A stretch of DNA of 64,000 nucleotides from Myxococcus xanthus (GCF_006402735.1 NZ_CP017174.1:809001-873000), one strand, 5' to 3'. Counted from the stretch's first letter, positions 1 through 7,972 are shown. The notes: a model not told the origin generated them from the letters alone. Numbers and translations are program-made.

Positions 1-1115
1 AGGCGGATGGTGTCGGACAGGCGCTTGCGGAAGCGCTGGGCGAGTCCGTCGAGCGTCGTGGGGGAGCGCCTGGCCTGCTCTTCGATGCAGGCGTGGAGCA
101 GCGCCGCGCCCTGGGCCGCCACCGACATGCCCTGGCCGAAGACGGGGTTGAAGGCACACACGGCGTCACCGACGATGACCCAGTTCTCCGGGAAGCGCGC
201 GAGGCGTTCATAGTGCCGCCAGCGGCTCTCCTTCACCTTGTGCAGGGTGAGCGGTCCCAACGGCCGGGCCTCCCGCATGCAGGCGTACAGGTCCGGCTGG
301 GGCAGGGAGCGGGCGAACGCGAGGAAGCCTTCGTCGTCCGTGGGCGCGTGCTCACCGAAGTACCCATTGAGCGTGACAATCCAGCGGCCCTGCTCCACGC
401 GGGAGATGAAGCCAGCGCGCCAGTTCACCGGCGGACACGGGTACTGCATGAGCACCTTCCAGTCCTCCTGGAGGTGCGCGGGAGGTTCGTAGAGGCGGGT
501 GGTGTACGCGAGATCCACCCGCACCTGTTCCTCCTCGGGGCGTGCATGGCCCAGGGCCTCCAACCACTGGGGCGCACGCGAGCCCCGGCCCGTGGCATCC
601 ACCACCAGCGCGGCCTCCAGCGGCTCCTCCACGCCGTCCTTCTTCAATCGCACGCCGGTGACGCGCTGGTGGGAGGCGTCCGTGCGCAGCCCTTCGACCG
701 AGACGCCGCCGTGAAACTCGACGTTGGGCAGCGCCAGCACCCGGCGCAGCACGTGCCATTCCAGGAAGGGACGCGTACACACCAGCAGGGGAAGTCCCTG
801 GGGGACGCGCGACTTCCAGACGCCGAAGTGGTGCCACGCGACGTCCCGGCTCGAATCGATGAGCGCGGCCCCCTGGGCCTGGAGGTCCTGGAGGAGGCCG
901 GGGAAGAAGCGTTCCAGGATGCGGTGACCCGCGTCCAGCATCACGTGGACGTGCGTGCCCTGGGGAACACCTTTGCGCGCCGCGTGCGTGCCGGGGAGCG
1001 GGTCCCGCTCCAGGATGATGACTTTCTCGAAGTGGTCCGCGAGCGCGCGGGCGCTCAGCAGCCCCGCCATGCTGCCGCCCATGACCACGGCACGTCCAAA
1101 GCGATGTCCAGGCAT
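1..1115 (-). CDS. FAD-dependent oxidoreductase / monooxygenase-like protein (3' end outside window)
   Basis: The gene reads leftward and is cut by the window edge, so the C-terminus is missing; 371 codons are visible. The N-terminus MPGHRFGRAVVMGGSMAGL is a dinucleotide-binding fold in which the usual GxGxxG reads GGSMAG. Near residue 310 the second flavin motif is seen as VGDAVCAFNPVFGQGMS, the GD motif of the aromatic-hydroxylase and halogenase superfamily. The substrate is unknown. The ATG at 1115 was chosen because the Rossmann motif begins ten residues later and AGGGGACC lies upstream. It is separated by 159 bases from the next gene on the same strand. It could be a geranylgeranyl-reductase-like or hydroxylase-like enzyme; the family call is firm, the reaction is not. 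Confidence 0.85.
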   Translation of the reverse strand, partial: MPGHRFGRAVVMGGSMAGLLSARALADHFEKVIILERDPLPGTHAARKGVPQGTHVHVMLDAGHRILERFFPGLLQDLQAQGAALIDSSRDVAWHHFGVWKSRVPQGLPLLVCTRPFLEWHVLRRVLALPNVEFHGGVSVEGLRTDASHQRVTGVRLKKDGVEEPLEAALVVDATGRGSRAPQWLEALGHARPEEEQVRVDLAYTTRLYEPPAHLQEDWKVLMQYPCPPVNWRAGFISRVEQGRWIVTLNGYFGEHAPTDDEGFLAFARSLPQPDLYACMREARPLGPLTLHKVKESRWRHYERLARFPENWVIVGDAVCAFNPVFGQGMSVAAQGAALLHACIEEQARRSPTTLDGLAQRFRKRLSDTIR

Positions 1116-1274
1116 GTCCACGTTTCAGGTCCCCTGCGTTCCATCCGACGTGCCCGCTTCGGGAGAAGGCAAGGCCATCTCCCGAAACCAGTCGCCGTCA
1201 GTGGGGACATTTCATGGCGTGGGTCTGACGTGTGCCGTTGGAATGCGCACGCGCTGCCCAGGCTGGACGCCTGC

Positions 1275-1598
1275 TCAAAGCAGTTCGCAGTCGGGGATGC
1301 AGTGACGCACGTTGATGAGCGTGCGCGTGCTCGCCATGCTGGACTGACACGCCGCGTACTGGGTCGCGGGCTGGCCGTTCTGACGCGTGTTTCCGCACTT
1401 CGCCGTACAGGCCTGCACGTTCTCGAACCAGTAGATGAGGTCTCCATTGGGGCAGTGAGGCGGGTGGCCCAGTCCCTGCTCGATGCTGATGGGGGCCTCA
1501 CCCTCGGGGACGTCCATGTCGGCCTCTCCGCCACCGCAGGCGATGAGCGACAGGGAGAGACACGCGGTCAGCGAGGCGATGAGACGGGAGGCATTCAT
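1275..1598 (-). CDS. small cysteine-containing lipoprotein, unknown function
   Basis: A 107-residue protein beginning MNASRLIASLTACLSLSL and followed by IAC-GGG, a good lipobox with the lipidated Cys near residue 21. The mature part starts with an acidic linker (EADMDVPEGEAP) and contains six further cysteines, so disulphides in the envelope are likely. The start at 1598 is preceded by GGAAGGAG at ideal spacing; longer upstream starts in this frame lack a ribosome site and would bury the signal peptide. No family recognised. Small lipoproteins of this kind are common and fast-evolving in myxobacteria. Confidence 0.75.
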   Translation of the reverse strand: MNASRLIASLTACLSLSLIACGGGEADMDVPEGEAPISIEQGLGHPPHCPNGDLIYWFENVQACTAKCGNTRQNGQPATQYAACQSSMASTRTLINVRHCIPDCELL

Positions 1599-1812
1599 GG
1601 CTCGGCTCCTTCCAGGAGTGGAATCCAGAGATGATGCACCATCCCCGGCTTTCACTGAAAGCACGTGCCGAGTGCTGCCGCGGAGGACAACCGCACCAGC
1701 ACTTTTCGTCGGGAGCACAGATGCCGCGGCCCGGTCCGCCGCAGCCGCGGTCGCATTGGAAGTCGAAGGAGGCTCCCAACCGCAGGCGATTCATCGCAAA
1801 AGAAGAGTGACA

Positions 1813-2088
1813 ATGGAGCCTGTTTCACTGCGCACCGCGTTCTGTGGCCTTTCTCTCATCGCGGCTCCCGCTGCCTTTGCCTGGGGGAGCACGCATTCCA
1901 TTCCGCTGTTCGAGTCGCAGATGGCCGCGGGATTACGAACGCGGGAGATGGCGCGCTACTACGTCACCACGTGGGTGGACCCCTATGGCCGCGCGCGCCC
2001 GGGTGACATCGGCGGCTACGTCGTGGCGTTCGTCAACGAGGACCGGGACTCCGTCCGGTTCATCGAAGTGATGACCTGGTCGCAGTAG
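1813..2088 (+). CDS. small exported protein, unknown function
   Basis: A 91-residue product. The first about 23 residues (MEPVSLRTAFCGLSLIAAPAAFA) form a signal peptide with an AFA cleavage site; the mature part of about 68 residues is mixed polar and aromatic (RYYVTTWVDPYGRARPGDIGG) with no recognised domain. The ATG at 1813 is preceded by GAAGAG. It is divergent from the lipoprotein gene ending at 1275, sharing a 214-base intergenic stretch (1599-1812). Support is the signal peptide and codon bias only. Confidence 0.6.
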   Translation: MEPVSLRTAFCGLSLIAAPAAFAWGSTHSIPLFESQMAAGLRTREMARYYVTTWVDPYGRARPGDIGGYVVAFVNEDRDSVRFIEVMTWSQ

Positions 2089-2245
2089 GGCCGGGACTCG
2101 GCCCTCATGGAGCGGCGGAGGCTGAATGGCCCCCTTCCACCGTCCCCTGCGTGTCTGTGGTTTACATCTTTTCATTCGTTTGCACGTTGGCGTCCTCCTT
2201 GGGTGGGCAGCATGCCGCTCCCTCACGCTCACGAAGGAGGCACAC

Positions 2246-2752
2246 GTGCAGACACGAAACCCACTCTCCGCCCTGGTGACATCCACGCTCATCCAGGTCA
2301 ACGGCAACGGCGATGGGACGACGCTGCGCGGCTTCTATGCGCGCAACGCCGGGAGCACTGGCATCCAGGTGCGCCTGTCCGGAGAGGCGAGTGCTTTCAC
2401 GAATCTCTGCGAGGACGTGCGCATCCAGGGCAACAAGGTGGAGAACAGCCGGCAGGACGGCATCACGGTCCACCAGTGCAACCACATCCTCGTGGAAGGC
2501 AATCGGGTGGCTGGCTTCAGCAAGGGGAGCGACGCCGGCAACGAGCATGAGCACGGCATCGACTTCGTGGCGGTGGGCGCCTGTTGGCATTGGGTGAAGC
2601 TGCGCAGCCTGGACACGTTGGCGCTCCAGTCTGGGAGCGTCACCTTCCGGGTGGAGAACCGGGAGAAGGGCGTCGCCATCGACCGGTCCTTCCTCACCAG
2701 CGATCCGAGCACGCTGCCTTGGCCAGACGCCTTGTCGGATTTCCGGAAGTGA
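2246..2752 (+). CDS. chimeric right-handed beta-helix fragment with carbohydrate-binding-like tail, possibly a gene remnant
   Basis: A 168-residue reading frame from a GTG at 2246, which has a strong AAGGAGG upstream. Residues about 20-105 read as stacked beta-helix coils (VRIQGNKVENSRQDGITVHQ, then ILVEGNRVAGF), as in polysaccharide lyases and pectate-lyase-like proteins. After about residue 110 the sequence changes to a different type: WHWVKL, a hydrophobic strand, FRVENREKGVAIDR and FLTSDP. That resembles the end of a beta-sandwich carbohydrate-binding module (typical pattern NREDGxxIDRIxLT). Each part is far shorter than a complete domain and no signal peptide is present at this start. 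I read it as a fusion of two domain fragments, perhaps a decaying gene. Translation is plausible; function doubtful. Confidence 0.5.
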   Translation: MQTRNPLSALVTSTLIQVNGNGDGTTLRGFYARNAGSTGIQVRLSGEASAFTNLCEDVRIQGNKVENSRQDGITVHQCNHILVEGNRVAGFSKGSDAGNEHEHGIDFVAVGACWHWVKLRSLDTLALQSGSVTFRVENREKGVAIDRSFLTSDPSTLPWPDALSDFRK

Positions 2753-2831
2753 CCTGCCCTCTAGGGCAATGGGCGTTCGCCACTCGGCTTCCCACCGTCC
2801 TCCGGTTTCGGACCGGAGAGGAGTGGTGCAC

Positions 2832-4313
2832 ATGCGCGTTGGCAGATGGTGTGTTCTTGCGGGGCTGGGGATGCTGGGCTGTGGTGGGGTCGAGGAGGAC
2901 GTGCGCGCCGCCACCGGAGAAGAGCGGGTCCATGCACAAGCCTGTGCTCCCGGGGGCTCCGTCTACAAGGTGAAGGACATCCTGCCTCCGGGCGCGCCGC
3001 TCCCGTCCCCAAGCGTGCCGGTGCCCGACTCACTGACGAACGTGCAGGGCACGCTCTACTTCGGGTCGGACCTCTACGGAGACCGCGCCACCCTGTGGCG
3101 CAGTGATGGGACATCCGTGGGCACCGTGCCCGTGAAGGAGTTCATCGCGCAGGGGCCGGGTTACCGGGGGCTGCGCGAGTTCACGTCGGTGGGCGCCCGC
3201 CTCTTCTTCATGGTGAATGAGCCACCATTCGGAAGGGAGCTGTGGGTCAGTGATGGGACGGGAGCGGGCACGCGGCTCGTCAAGGACCTCGAGCCGGGGA
3301 CCGCCAGTTCCTCGCTGTACTACCTGGGACAGGCAGGGGACGTGCTGACCTTCTTCCGGATGCCCTCCGCGGGAGCCGGGCAGTCGCTGTGGCGCTCCGA
3401 TGGGACGGAGGCAGGCACATTCCAGCTCATGGCCTACGGACCGGAGCAGGAGGTGTCGTCACGGTCGCTGGGGGTGGCGGGGGCGCGCTTGTTCACCGTG
3501 AGCAGCACGGGGGAGGGTACCTGGCTGTGGCGGACGGATGGAACGGCCGCGGGAACCACGCGGGTCAAACGCCTGGACGCGGAGCAGGTCTATCTCTCCG
3601 GCTGGGAGCACACCGAGGCGGGCGTGAGTGTCTTCACCTTCTGGGACTCGGGGTCCATCACCGAGGTCTGGAAGACGGACGGGACTCCGGGCGGCACCGT
3701 GCGCCTGGAGTCCTTCGGTGGCGATGTCCGGCTGTTGGGGGCCCTGGGTGGGCACGTCTATCTGTCGTCCGTTGTCGGGGGCGGGACTTCCTTGAGGGTG
3801 TCGAGGGTGTCGCTCGCGGGCGGTGGAAAGGAGGCGGTGACCACGCTGCCGAACCGCTACGCGGGCCAGCCCGGCGCGTGGCCCTTCGTGCAGATGGCGG
3901 TGTGCGCGGGCGGGAAGCTCTATCTGTCCGTGGGCATCGGCACGCCCGGGCCCGCGCCTCGCGAGGTGAGCCTCTGGGTGACAGATGGCACGGCGGCCGG
4001 GACGCGGGAGCTCAGCCGGGGCCTGTCGACGTCGGATGAGTGGGCCTCGCCGCTCTTCGACACCGGCGTCGGGACGCTGCTCTTCAGCACGAGCGAGGGC
4101 GGCACGGGCCTGGAGCCCTGGGTGACGGATGGCACGCACGAGCGGACAGGCCTCGTCGCGGACCTCAGCCCCCTGGGCGGCTCCGGGCCCGAGGACTTCA
4201 CCCGCGTGGGCAGCACCGTGTTCTTCCGCGCCAACTCCAACACCTGGGGTGACGCGCTGTGGGCCATGCCCGCCAACGTGGCATGCCCCACCCAGGAGCT
4301 CCACGCGCGCTGA
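2832..4313 (+). CDS. ELWxxDGT-repeat lipoprotein
   Basis: A 493-residue exported protein. MRVGRWCVLAGLGMLG-CGG is a lipoprotein signal. The body carries seven copies of the ELWxxDGT motif (TLWRSDGT, ELWVSDGT, SLWRSDGT, WLWRTDGT, EVWKTDGT, SLWVTDGT, EPWVTDGT), each usually followed by xxGT and spaced about 45-70 residues, the hallmark of a beta-propeller-like repeat family abundant in myxobacteria. The molecular role of this family is not established; cell-surface binding is a reasonable guess. The ATG at 2832 was chosen over the upstream start at 2769 because it begins the lipoprotein signal and follows GGAGAGGAG. A hairpin at 4354-4392 probably terminates it. Confidence 0.88.
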   Translation: MRVGRWCVLAGLGMLGCGGVEEDVRAATGEERVHAQACAPGGSVYKVKDILPPGAPLPSPSVPVPDSLTNVQGTLYFGSDLYGDRATLWRSDGTSVGTVPVKEFIAQGPGYRGLREFTSVGARLFFMVNEPPFGRELWVSDGTGAGTRLVKDLEPGTASSSLYYLGQAGDVLTFFRMPSAGAGQSLWRSDGTEAGTFQLMAYGPEQEVSSRSLGVAGARLFTVSSTGEGTWLWRTDGTAAGTTRVKRLDAEQVYLSGWEHTEAGVSVFTFWDSGSITEVWKTDGTPGGTVRLESFGGDVRLLGALGGHVYLSSVVGGGTSLRVSRVSLAGGGKEAVTTLPNRYAGQPGAWPFVQMAVCAGGKLYLSVGIGTPGPAPREVSLWVTDGTAAGTRELSRGLSTSDEWASPLFDTGVGTLLFSTSEGGTGLEPWVTDGTHERTGLVADLSPLGGSGPEDFTRVGSTVFFRANSNTWGDALWAMPANVACPTQELHAR

Positions 4314-4353
4314 CGCGATGCGCGCCGTGACGGCGTGAGGCGGTGGCTGGCGG

Positions 4354-4392
4354 CGTGCGTTCGAGCCTGCCTGGAGCAAGGCTCGACGCACG
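4354..4392 (+). terminator. bulged hairpin downstream of the ELWxxDGT gene
   Basis: CGTGCGTTCGAGCC (4354-4367) pairs with GGCTCGACGCACG (4380-4392) with a single bulged T and a 12-base loop, 40 bases after the stop codon. There is no U-tract, so it may act as a factor-dependent or 3'-end-protecting structure. Confidence 0.5.
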
Positions 4393-4421
4393 CGGTCGCA
4401 GCCGGTGTCGGGAAAGTCCCA

Positions 4422-4444
4422 GTTGTGACATGAAATGTAACAAC
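4422..4444. promoter_or_regulatory. dyad symmetry, possible operator
   Basis: GTTGTGACA (4422-4430) and TGTAACAAC (4436-4444) form a nine-base inverted repeat with one mismatch around a five-base centre, in an AT-richer patch more than 300 bases upstream of the gene at 4764. The size and spacing suit a dimeric regulator; this is sequence symmetry only. Confidence 0.25.
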
Positions 4445-4763
4445 CAGGCATCCATACATCGGTGATGGGGCTGGCTCTTGCCAGGAAATACGGGGGGATC
4501 CAAACGAGAATCGTGTCGTTGCGCGCCTCGTCGTGCTGATGGCATGTGACTGCATTCACACTTTGGCTGTCGTGATTTGACCGATAGTCCTGGCTGGATT
4601 ATCTCTTCGTGCGCTGCTTCATGTCGCAGCCATGAAGCCTGTCGTCCATGCTGGTGGTCTGAAAAGGCAGGGCCCCATGAAGACGCTGAGCCGTGCGATA
4701 GGCCCGGGGCCGGCGCTGCTCCGCTCGTCGTCCCGCAGCCCATTCCCACAAGGAAGGTAGCCT

Positions 4764-5216
4764 GTGAACAGTCCCATCCTGATTCTGGGTTTGCTCGTGG
4801 CCAGCGCAGGCCCGAGTCATGCCGCGAACTCCTCGCGTGAAAGGGCGGCCACGGTGAACTCCGCCAGCTCCAGTGCCTCGACGGACCGTGTCTCCATGCA
4901 GGCCAATGGCGCGAGCCTGGTGGTCGAACTCAAGACGGTGCGTGACGTCAGCGCGGTGGTCGTCACCGAGTCGTCTCCAGTGGCGTTCTGGCCCTTCCAG
5001 AAGAACGACGTCATCGTGCGCATCAACACGAAGCAGATCTCCCGACCGTCGGACATCCTCTTCGTCTGGCGTACCGGTGCGCCCTCGTCCTTCGAGTTCG
5101 AGGTCCTCCGAGGCGGCACGCGCCTGGTGTTCACAGGCACGGCCGCGGAGTTCCCGGGGCTGGGCCTGCCGCCCACGCCGGAGCCGCCCCCGCCGCCTCC
5201 GCCCCCGACGCCCTGA
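4764..5216 (+). CDS. exported PDZ-like domain protein with proline-rich tail
   Basis: A 150-residue protein from GTG 4764 with AGGAAGG upstream. Residues 1-20 (MNSPILILGLLVASAGPSHA) are a signal peptide. Residues about 45-130 read like a PDZ domain: a run of strands, then FQKNDVIVRINTKQISRPSDI, matching the PDZ pattern of an exposed GD/ND-xIxxINxxxV segment, then FEFEVLRGGTRLVF. The C-terminus is polyproline (residues about 137-150). PDZ domains bind exposed C-termini or substrates; no protease domain is present. It lies just upstream of the polyQ peptide gene and may be functionally linked, although 238 bases with a weak hairpin separate them. Confidence 0.7.
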   Translation: MNSPILILGLLVASAGPSHAANSSRERAATVNSASSSASTDRVSMQANGASLVVELKTVRDVSAVVVTESSPVAFWPFQKNDVIVRINTKQISRPSDILFVWRTGAPSSFEFEVLRGGTRLVFTGTAAEFPGLGLPPTPEPPPPPPPPTP

Positions 5217-5250
5217 GTCCCTGGCGCCGCCCGTCTCCAGTCAGTCGCGA

Positions 5251-5271
5251 GGCCCCGGTACGCCGGAGGCC
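5251..5271 (+). terminator. weak hairpin after the PDZ-like gene
   Basis: GGCCCCGG (5251-5258) and CCGGAGGCC (5263-5271) can pair with one bulge around TACG, 35 bases after the stop. No U-tract follows. Confidence 0.3.
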
Positions 5272-5347
5272 CGCGTCTGCCGTTCCAGGCGCCTGACAAA
5301 GCCATTTCAGTCGTGGTGGCAGTGGGGTGTCTGTTTTTTGTTGGGCT

Positions 5348-5390
5348 GCGTCTTGATATGGCGTGAGAAAGTCATGAACAATCAAGACGC
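5348..5390 (+). promoter_or_regulatory. ten-base inverted repeat upstream of the polyQ peptide gene
   Basis: GCGTCTTGAT (5348-5357) is exactly repeated in inverted form as ATCAAGACGC (5381-5390), with a 23-base AT-richer spacer, ending 64 bases before the start codon at 5455. A ten-base perfect dyad is unlikely by chance here. It could be an operator with two half-sites or a stem-loop in the 5' leader. It fits specific control of the peptide gene. Confidence 0.4.
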
Positions 5391-5454
5391 CCGGACAGGT
5401 GATGCGTGAAGACCTGAACGGGTCGCAGACAAAACAACACCCCCGGAGGTACGC

Positions 5455-5727
5455 ATGGACGACTCGAAGAAGGGTTCTCGTCGTACGATTCGCGCACTTG
5501 CCTCACCGGCTGCCCTGACGGTGCTCTTCGGAGCCTTCGCCAGCAACGCCGCGACCCTGAAGCCCGTGGTGAATGACACCATTGGCGTCAACAACGTCAG
5601 CTTCCCGACGACCGAGGTCCAGCAGCAACAGCAGCAGCAACAGCAGCAGGTCGTGAAGCCTGGCACCATGGCCAGCGGCAAGCCGGTGATGCTCCAGTCG
5701 CTCGTCGCGGACCTGGGCCTCGCATAG
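5455..5727 (+). CDS. 90-residue peptide with ten consecutive glutamines; candidate exported or modified peptide
   Basis: The protein starts MDDSKKGSRRTIRALASP, continues into a hydrophobic stretch (AALTVLFGAFASNA, residues 19-32), then a polar segment rich in V, N and T, then Q56-Q65, and ends VKPGTMASGKPVMLQSLVADLGLA. The basic-plus-hydrophobic N-terminus ending AFASNA-AT could be a signal peptide. GGAGGT stands at ideal distance from the ATG. It has no cysteine. A perfect hairpin (5748-5777) follows, then a radical SAM gene 142 bases after the stop. That order, a small highly expressed gene, partial terminator and modifying enzyme, is typical of peptide-maturation loci, but substrate status is inference. 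The Q run is encoded by mixed CAG/CAA, arguing against simple slippage. Confidence 0.7.
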   Translation: MDDSKKGSRRTIRALASPAALTVLFGAFASNAATLKPVVNDTIGVNNVSFPTTEVQQQQQQQQQQVVKPGTMASGKPVMLQSLVADLGLA

Positions 5728-5747
5728 CTCCACCGAAGTCTGTTGTC

Positions 5748-5781
5748 AGCGCTGCCTTCCTGTGGGGAGGCAGCGCTTCTT
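5748..5781 (+). terminator. perfect hairpin between peptide gene and radical SAM gene
   Basis: AGCGCTGCCT (5748-5757) and AGGCAGCGCT (5768-5777) form a perfect ten-base stem with a ten-base loop, followed by TCTT. It lies 21 bases after the peptide stop and 88 bases before the enzyme start. As a partial terminator it would give more peptide message than enzyme message. Confidence 0.65.
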
Positions 5782-5868
5782 CGGGGGCATTCAATTCATG
5801 GGAGCGCTCCCGGCGCGCGATGACGCACAGCCTTGTCGGTTCAGCCCAGCACATGGAGGTTCTGGCCC

Positions 5869-7923
5869 ATGGAAACGCCCTTGACGCAGCGGCCCGGTGA
5901 CACCCCCCAGGAGGCCCGCGACAGCTCGCGACCGGACCTTCATCTCGTCTTCCCTCCGCAGTGGTCTCCGCTCCAGCCCTTCCTGAGCACCCCGTCGCTC
6001 AAGGCCTACCTGGAGCAGAAGGGCCACCGCGTCCACCAGGACGACTGGAACGTCGTCTTCTACCGCTGGTTCATCGGCCGGGCGCGCCTGCCCCTGGCGC
6101 GGGCGCGACTGGAGCGCTTCATCGAGGCGCTGTCGGATGAGCACCGCCTCTACCGCGCCCGGTGCCTGCAGGCGCTGGCGACGCTGGAGGAGTATGAGCA
6201 GCTCATCGTCCAGGTGGAGGGGCTGCGCACCGGCGATACCTACGGCACGGTGGAGAGCTTCAAGGACAGCGTGGACGCGCTCAAGGCGCTGCTCGCGGCG
6301 TTCTCCGCGGCGGAGCCCGTCATCGAGGTGGGGACGACGTCACTCCAGGACGGCGACGTCCTGGGCTCCATTCCGTCACTGCTCGCCTTCATCGACAACC
6401 GCAACGCCAACCCCTTCATCGCCTTCTTCGAGGAGCAGGTCGCGGGCGTCAAGCAGCTGCCTCGCTACTTCGGCGTGTCCATCATCGGCACCGAGCAGAT
6501 TGTCGCGGGACTCACGCTCTGCCGTGTGCTGAAGCAGCGCCATCCGGACGTCCCGGTGCTGGTGGGGGGCAGCGTGTTCTCCCGCCTGGTGGAGAAGGAG
6601 AGCACGTGGGTCACCCAGCTGTTCGGCAGGTGCTTCGACTTCATCTGCCGGTACGAGGGCGAGCGCCCGTTGGACCGCTTTCTGTCCGTGGAAGACCCAC
6701 GGGGAGACCGCCCGCCCAACTTCGCCTTCATGGAGGGTGAGAACCTGGTGCTGACGCCGCTGGGGGACTCACTGCCCATGAGCGAGGTCCCCACGCCGGA
6801 TTTCGGGGGGCTGCCGCTGGATGAATACCTGTCCCCCGAGATTGTCCTGCCGCTGTTGACGACGCGCGGTTGTTACTGGGGGAAGTGCGCGTTCTGCTAC
6901 CACGGCATGATTTACGGCGACCGCTACCGCATGCGCGCGCCCGAGATGATTGCCAAGGACCTGGAGGTGCTCAACGCGCGCCATGGCGTCCGGCACTTCG
7001 CGTTCAACGACGAGGCGCTGCCGCCCAAGCTCTTCCGCATGTTGCCGCCCGCCGTCCCCAAGGGGCGCTACTTCTTCACCGCGCTCTACAAGTTCGAGAA
7101 GTACTTCACGCGGGAGGACTTCCAGAACATGCACGACATCGGCTTCCGCTCGCTCTACATCGGGCTGGAGACGGCGTCCGAGCGCGTGCAGCGCCACATG
7201 CGCAAGAACAACACGCAGAAGGTGATGGTGGACAATCTCCAGTTCGCGCATGACGCGGGCATCTGGAGCCATACCTTCAACTTCTTCGGCTTCCCCACGG
7301 AGACGGAGGCCGAGGCGGAGGAGACCGTCCAGTTCCTGCTGGGGCATTCGGACATCCTGCACTCGGAGGGCACGGGGACCTTCGTCTTCGAGCACAACGC
7401 GCCCATCCACCTGTCGCCCGAGCAGTTCGGCGTGAAGGCCTTCAAGCCGCGCACGGACACCGTGCTGGACCTCTTCTACGAATACGAGCCCGCCGTGGGA
7501 CTGGACGCGGCTGGCGCGCAGGCCGTGCTGGAGCGCTACAACCGCCTCAAGCGCGAGCGGAAGGTCTACCAGCATGGGCACTGGGTGGACCGAGAGCACC
7601 TGCTGCTGCTGCTCAGCCGCTACGGGCGGGACGCACTGAAGAAGGCCTTCGCCGAGGTCGAGGATTCGGACCGGGGCTATTCCGCGGCGGAGTTGCTGCG
7701 GGGCTATGAGTTCGACACGCCCGAGGGCAAGCGTCACTTCGTGGTGAACCGCCGGTTGCGCCGGGTGTGCATCACCAACGAGGACGCGGTGCGCATCGTC
7801 GGGTGGCTCCAGTTCGGCGCCAAGGTGGAGGACCTGCTCTCCGCCTATCCCGCGCTGTCGGCCGCGCTGGACCCGGTGCCCGAGGACGTGGTGGAGCTGA
7901 CAGCGCTGCGCGAAGCGTCCTGA
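5869..7923 (+). CDS. B12-binding-type radical SAM protein
   Basis: A 684-residue enzyme. Residues about 180-300 look like the Rossmann-type cobalamin-binding region that precedes many radical SAM cores (FGVSIIGTEQIVAGL, then VPVLVGGSVFSRL), without a DxHxxG histidine-ligand motif. The radical SAM cluster is C335-x3-C339-x2-C342 in RGCYWGKCAFCYHG, which ligates the 4Fe-4S cluster that cleaves S-adenosylmethionine. FYSLYIGLE-type and FNFFGFPTETEAEAEE segments follow, as in the family. The last about 90 residues may fold as a separate winged-helix-like domain. The ATG at 5869 follows GGAGGT; an in-frame TTG at 5833 is less likely. Substrate unknown; the upstream polyQ peptide is the obvious candidate. 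Confidence 0.85.
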   Translation: METPLTQRPGDTPQEARDSSRPDLHLVFPPQWSPLQPFLSTPSLKAYLEQKGHRVHQDDWNVVFYRWFIGRARLPLARARLERFIEALSDEHRLYRARCLQALATLEEYEQLIVQVEGLRTGDTYGTVESFKDSVDALKALLAAFSAAEPVIEVGTTSLQDGDVLGSIPSLLAFIDNRNANPFIAFFEEQVAGVKQLPRYFGVSIIGTEQIVAGLTLCRVLKQRHPDVPVLVGGSVFSRLVEKESTWVTQLFGRCFDFICRYEGERPLDRFLSVEDPRGDRPPNFAFMEGENLVLTPLGDSLPMSEVPTPDFGGLPLDEYLSPEIVLPLLTTRGCYWGKCAFCYHGMIYGDRYRMRAPEMIAKDLEVLNARHGVRHFAFNDEALPPKLFRMLPPAVPKGRYFFTALYKFEKYFTREDFQNMHDIGFRSLYIGLETASERVQRHMRKNNTQKVMVDNLQFAHDAGIWSHTFNFFGFPTETEAEAEETVQFLLGHSDILHSEGTGTFVFEHNAPIHLSPEQFGVKAFKPRTDTVLDLFYEYEPAVGLDAAGAQAVLERYNRLKRERKVYQHGHWVDREHLLLLLSRYGRDALKKAFAEVEDSDRGYSAAELLRGYEFDTPEGKRHFVVNRRLRRVCITNEDAVRIVGWLQFGAKVEDLLSAYPALSAALDPVPEDVVELTALREAS

Positions 7924-7937
7924 AGCCAGTGGCCCGT

Positions 7938-7972
7938 GTCCCTCGCGCCTGGAGGCCCCGGGCGCGAGGGAC
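7938..7972. terminator. bidirectional terminator hairpin between convergent genes
   Basis: GTCCCTCGCGCC (7938-7949) and GGCGCGAGGGAC (7961-7972) form a perfect twelve-base stem in the 58-base gap between the convergent radical SAM and permease genes. Confidence 0.75.

Larger units (their letters stand above)
4314..4763. other. 450-base intergenic region
   Basis: No credible gene on either strand. It holds the terminator-like hairpin at 4354-4392 and a dyad at 4422-4444 (separate entries). The part from 4430 to 4620 is more AT-rich than its surroundings and probably carries the promoter of the gene at 4764; no consensus promoter could be assigned. Confidence 0.6.

Noticed and set aside
93-1634. 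513-codon plus-strand frame
   Set aside because: Antisense to the FAD oxidoreductase and the small lipoprotein, both of which have motifs and ribosome sites; the plus frame has neither.
4541-4553. Possible sigma-54 promoter (TGGCAT, then TGC)
   Set aside because: The GG and GC elements are nine bases apart rather than the required ten, and the -12 element is poor.
5620-5655. CAG/CAA run as a replication-slippage artefact
   Set aside because: The codons are mixed CAG and CAA within an intact frame with a strong ribosome site, so a selected glutamine tract is more likely than an error.
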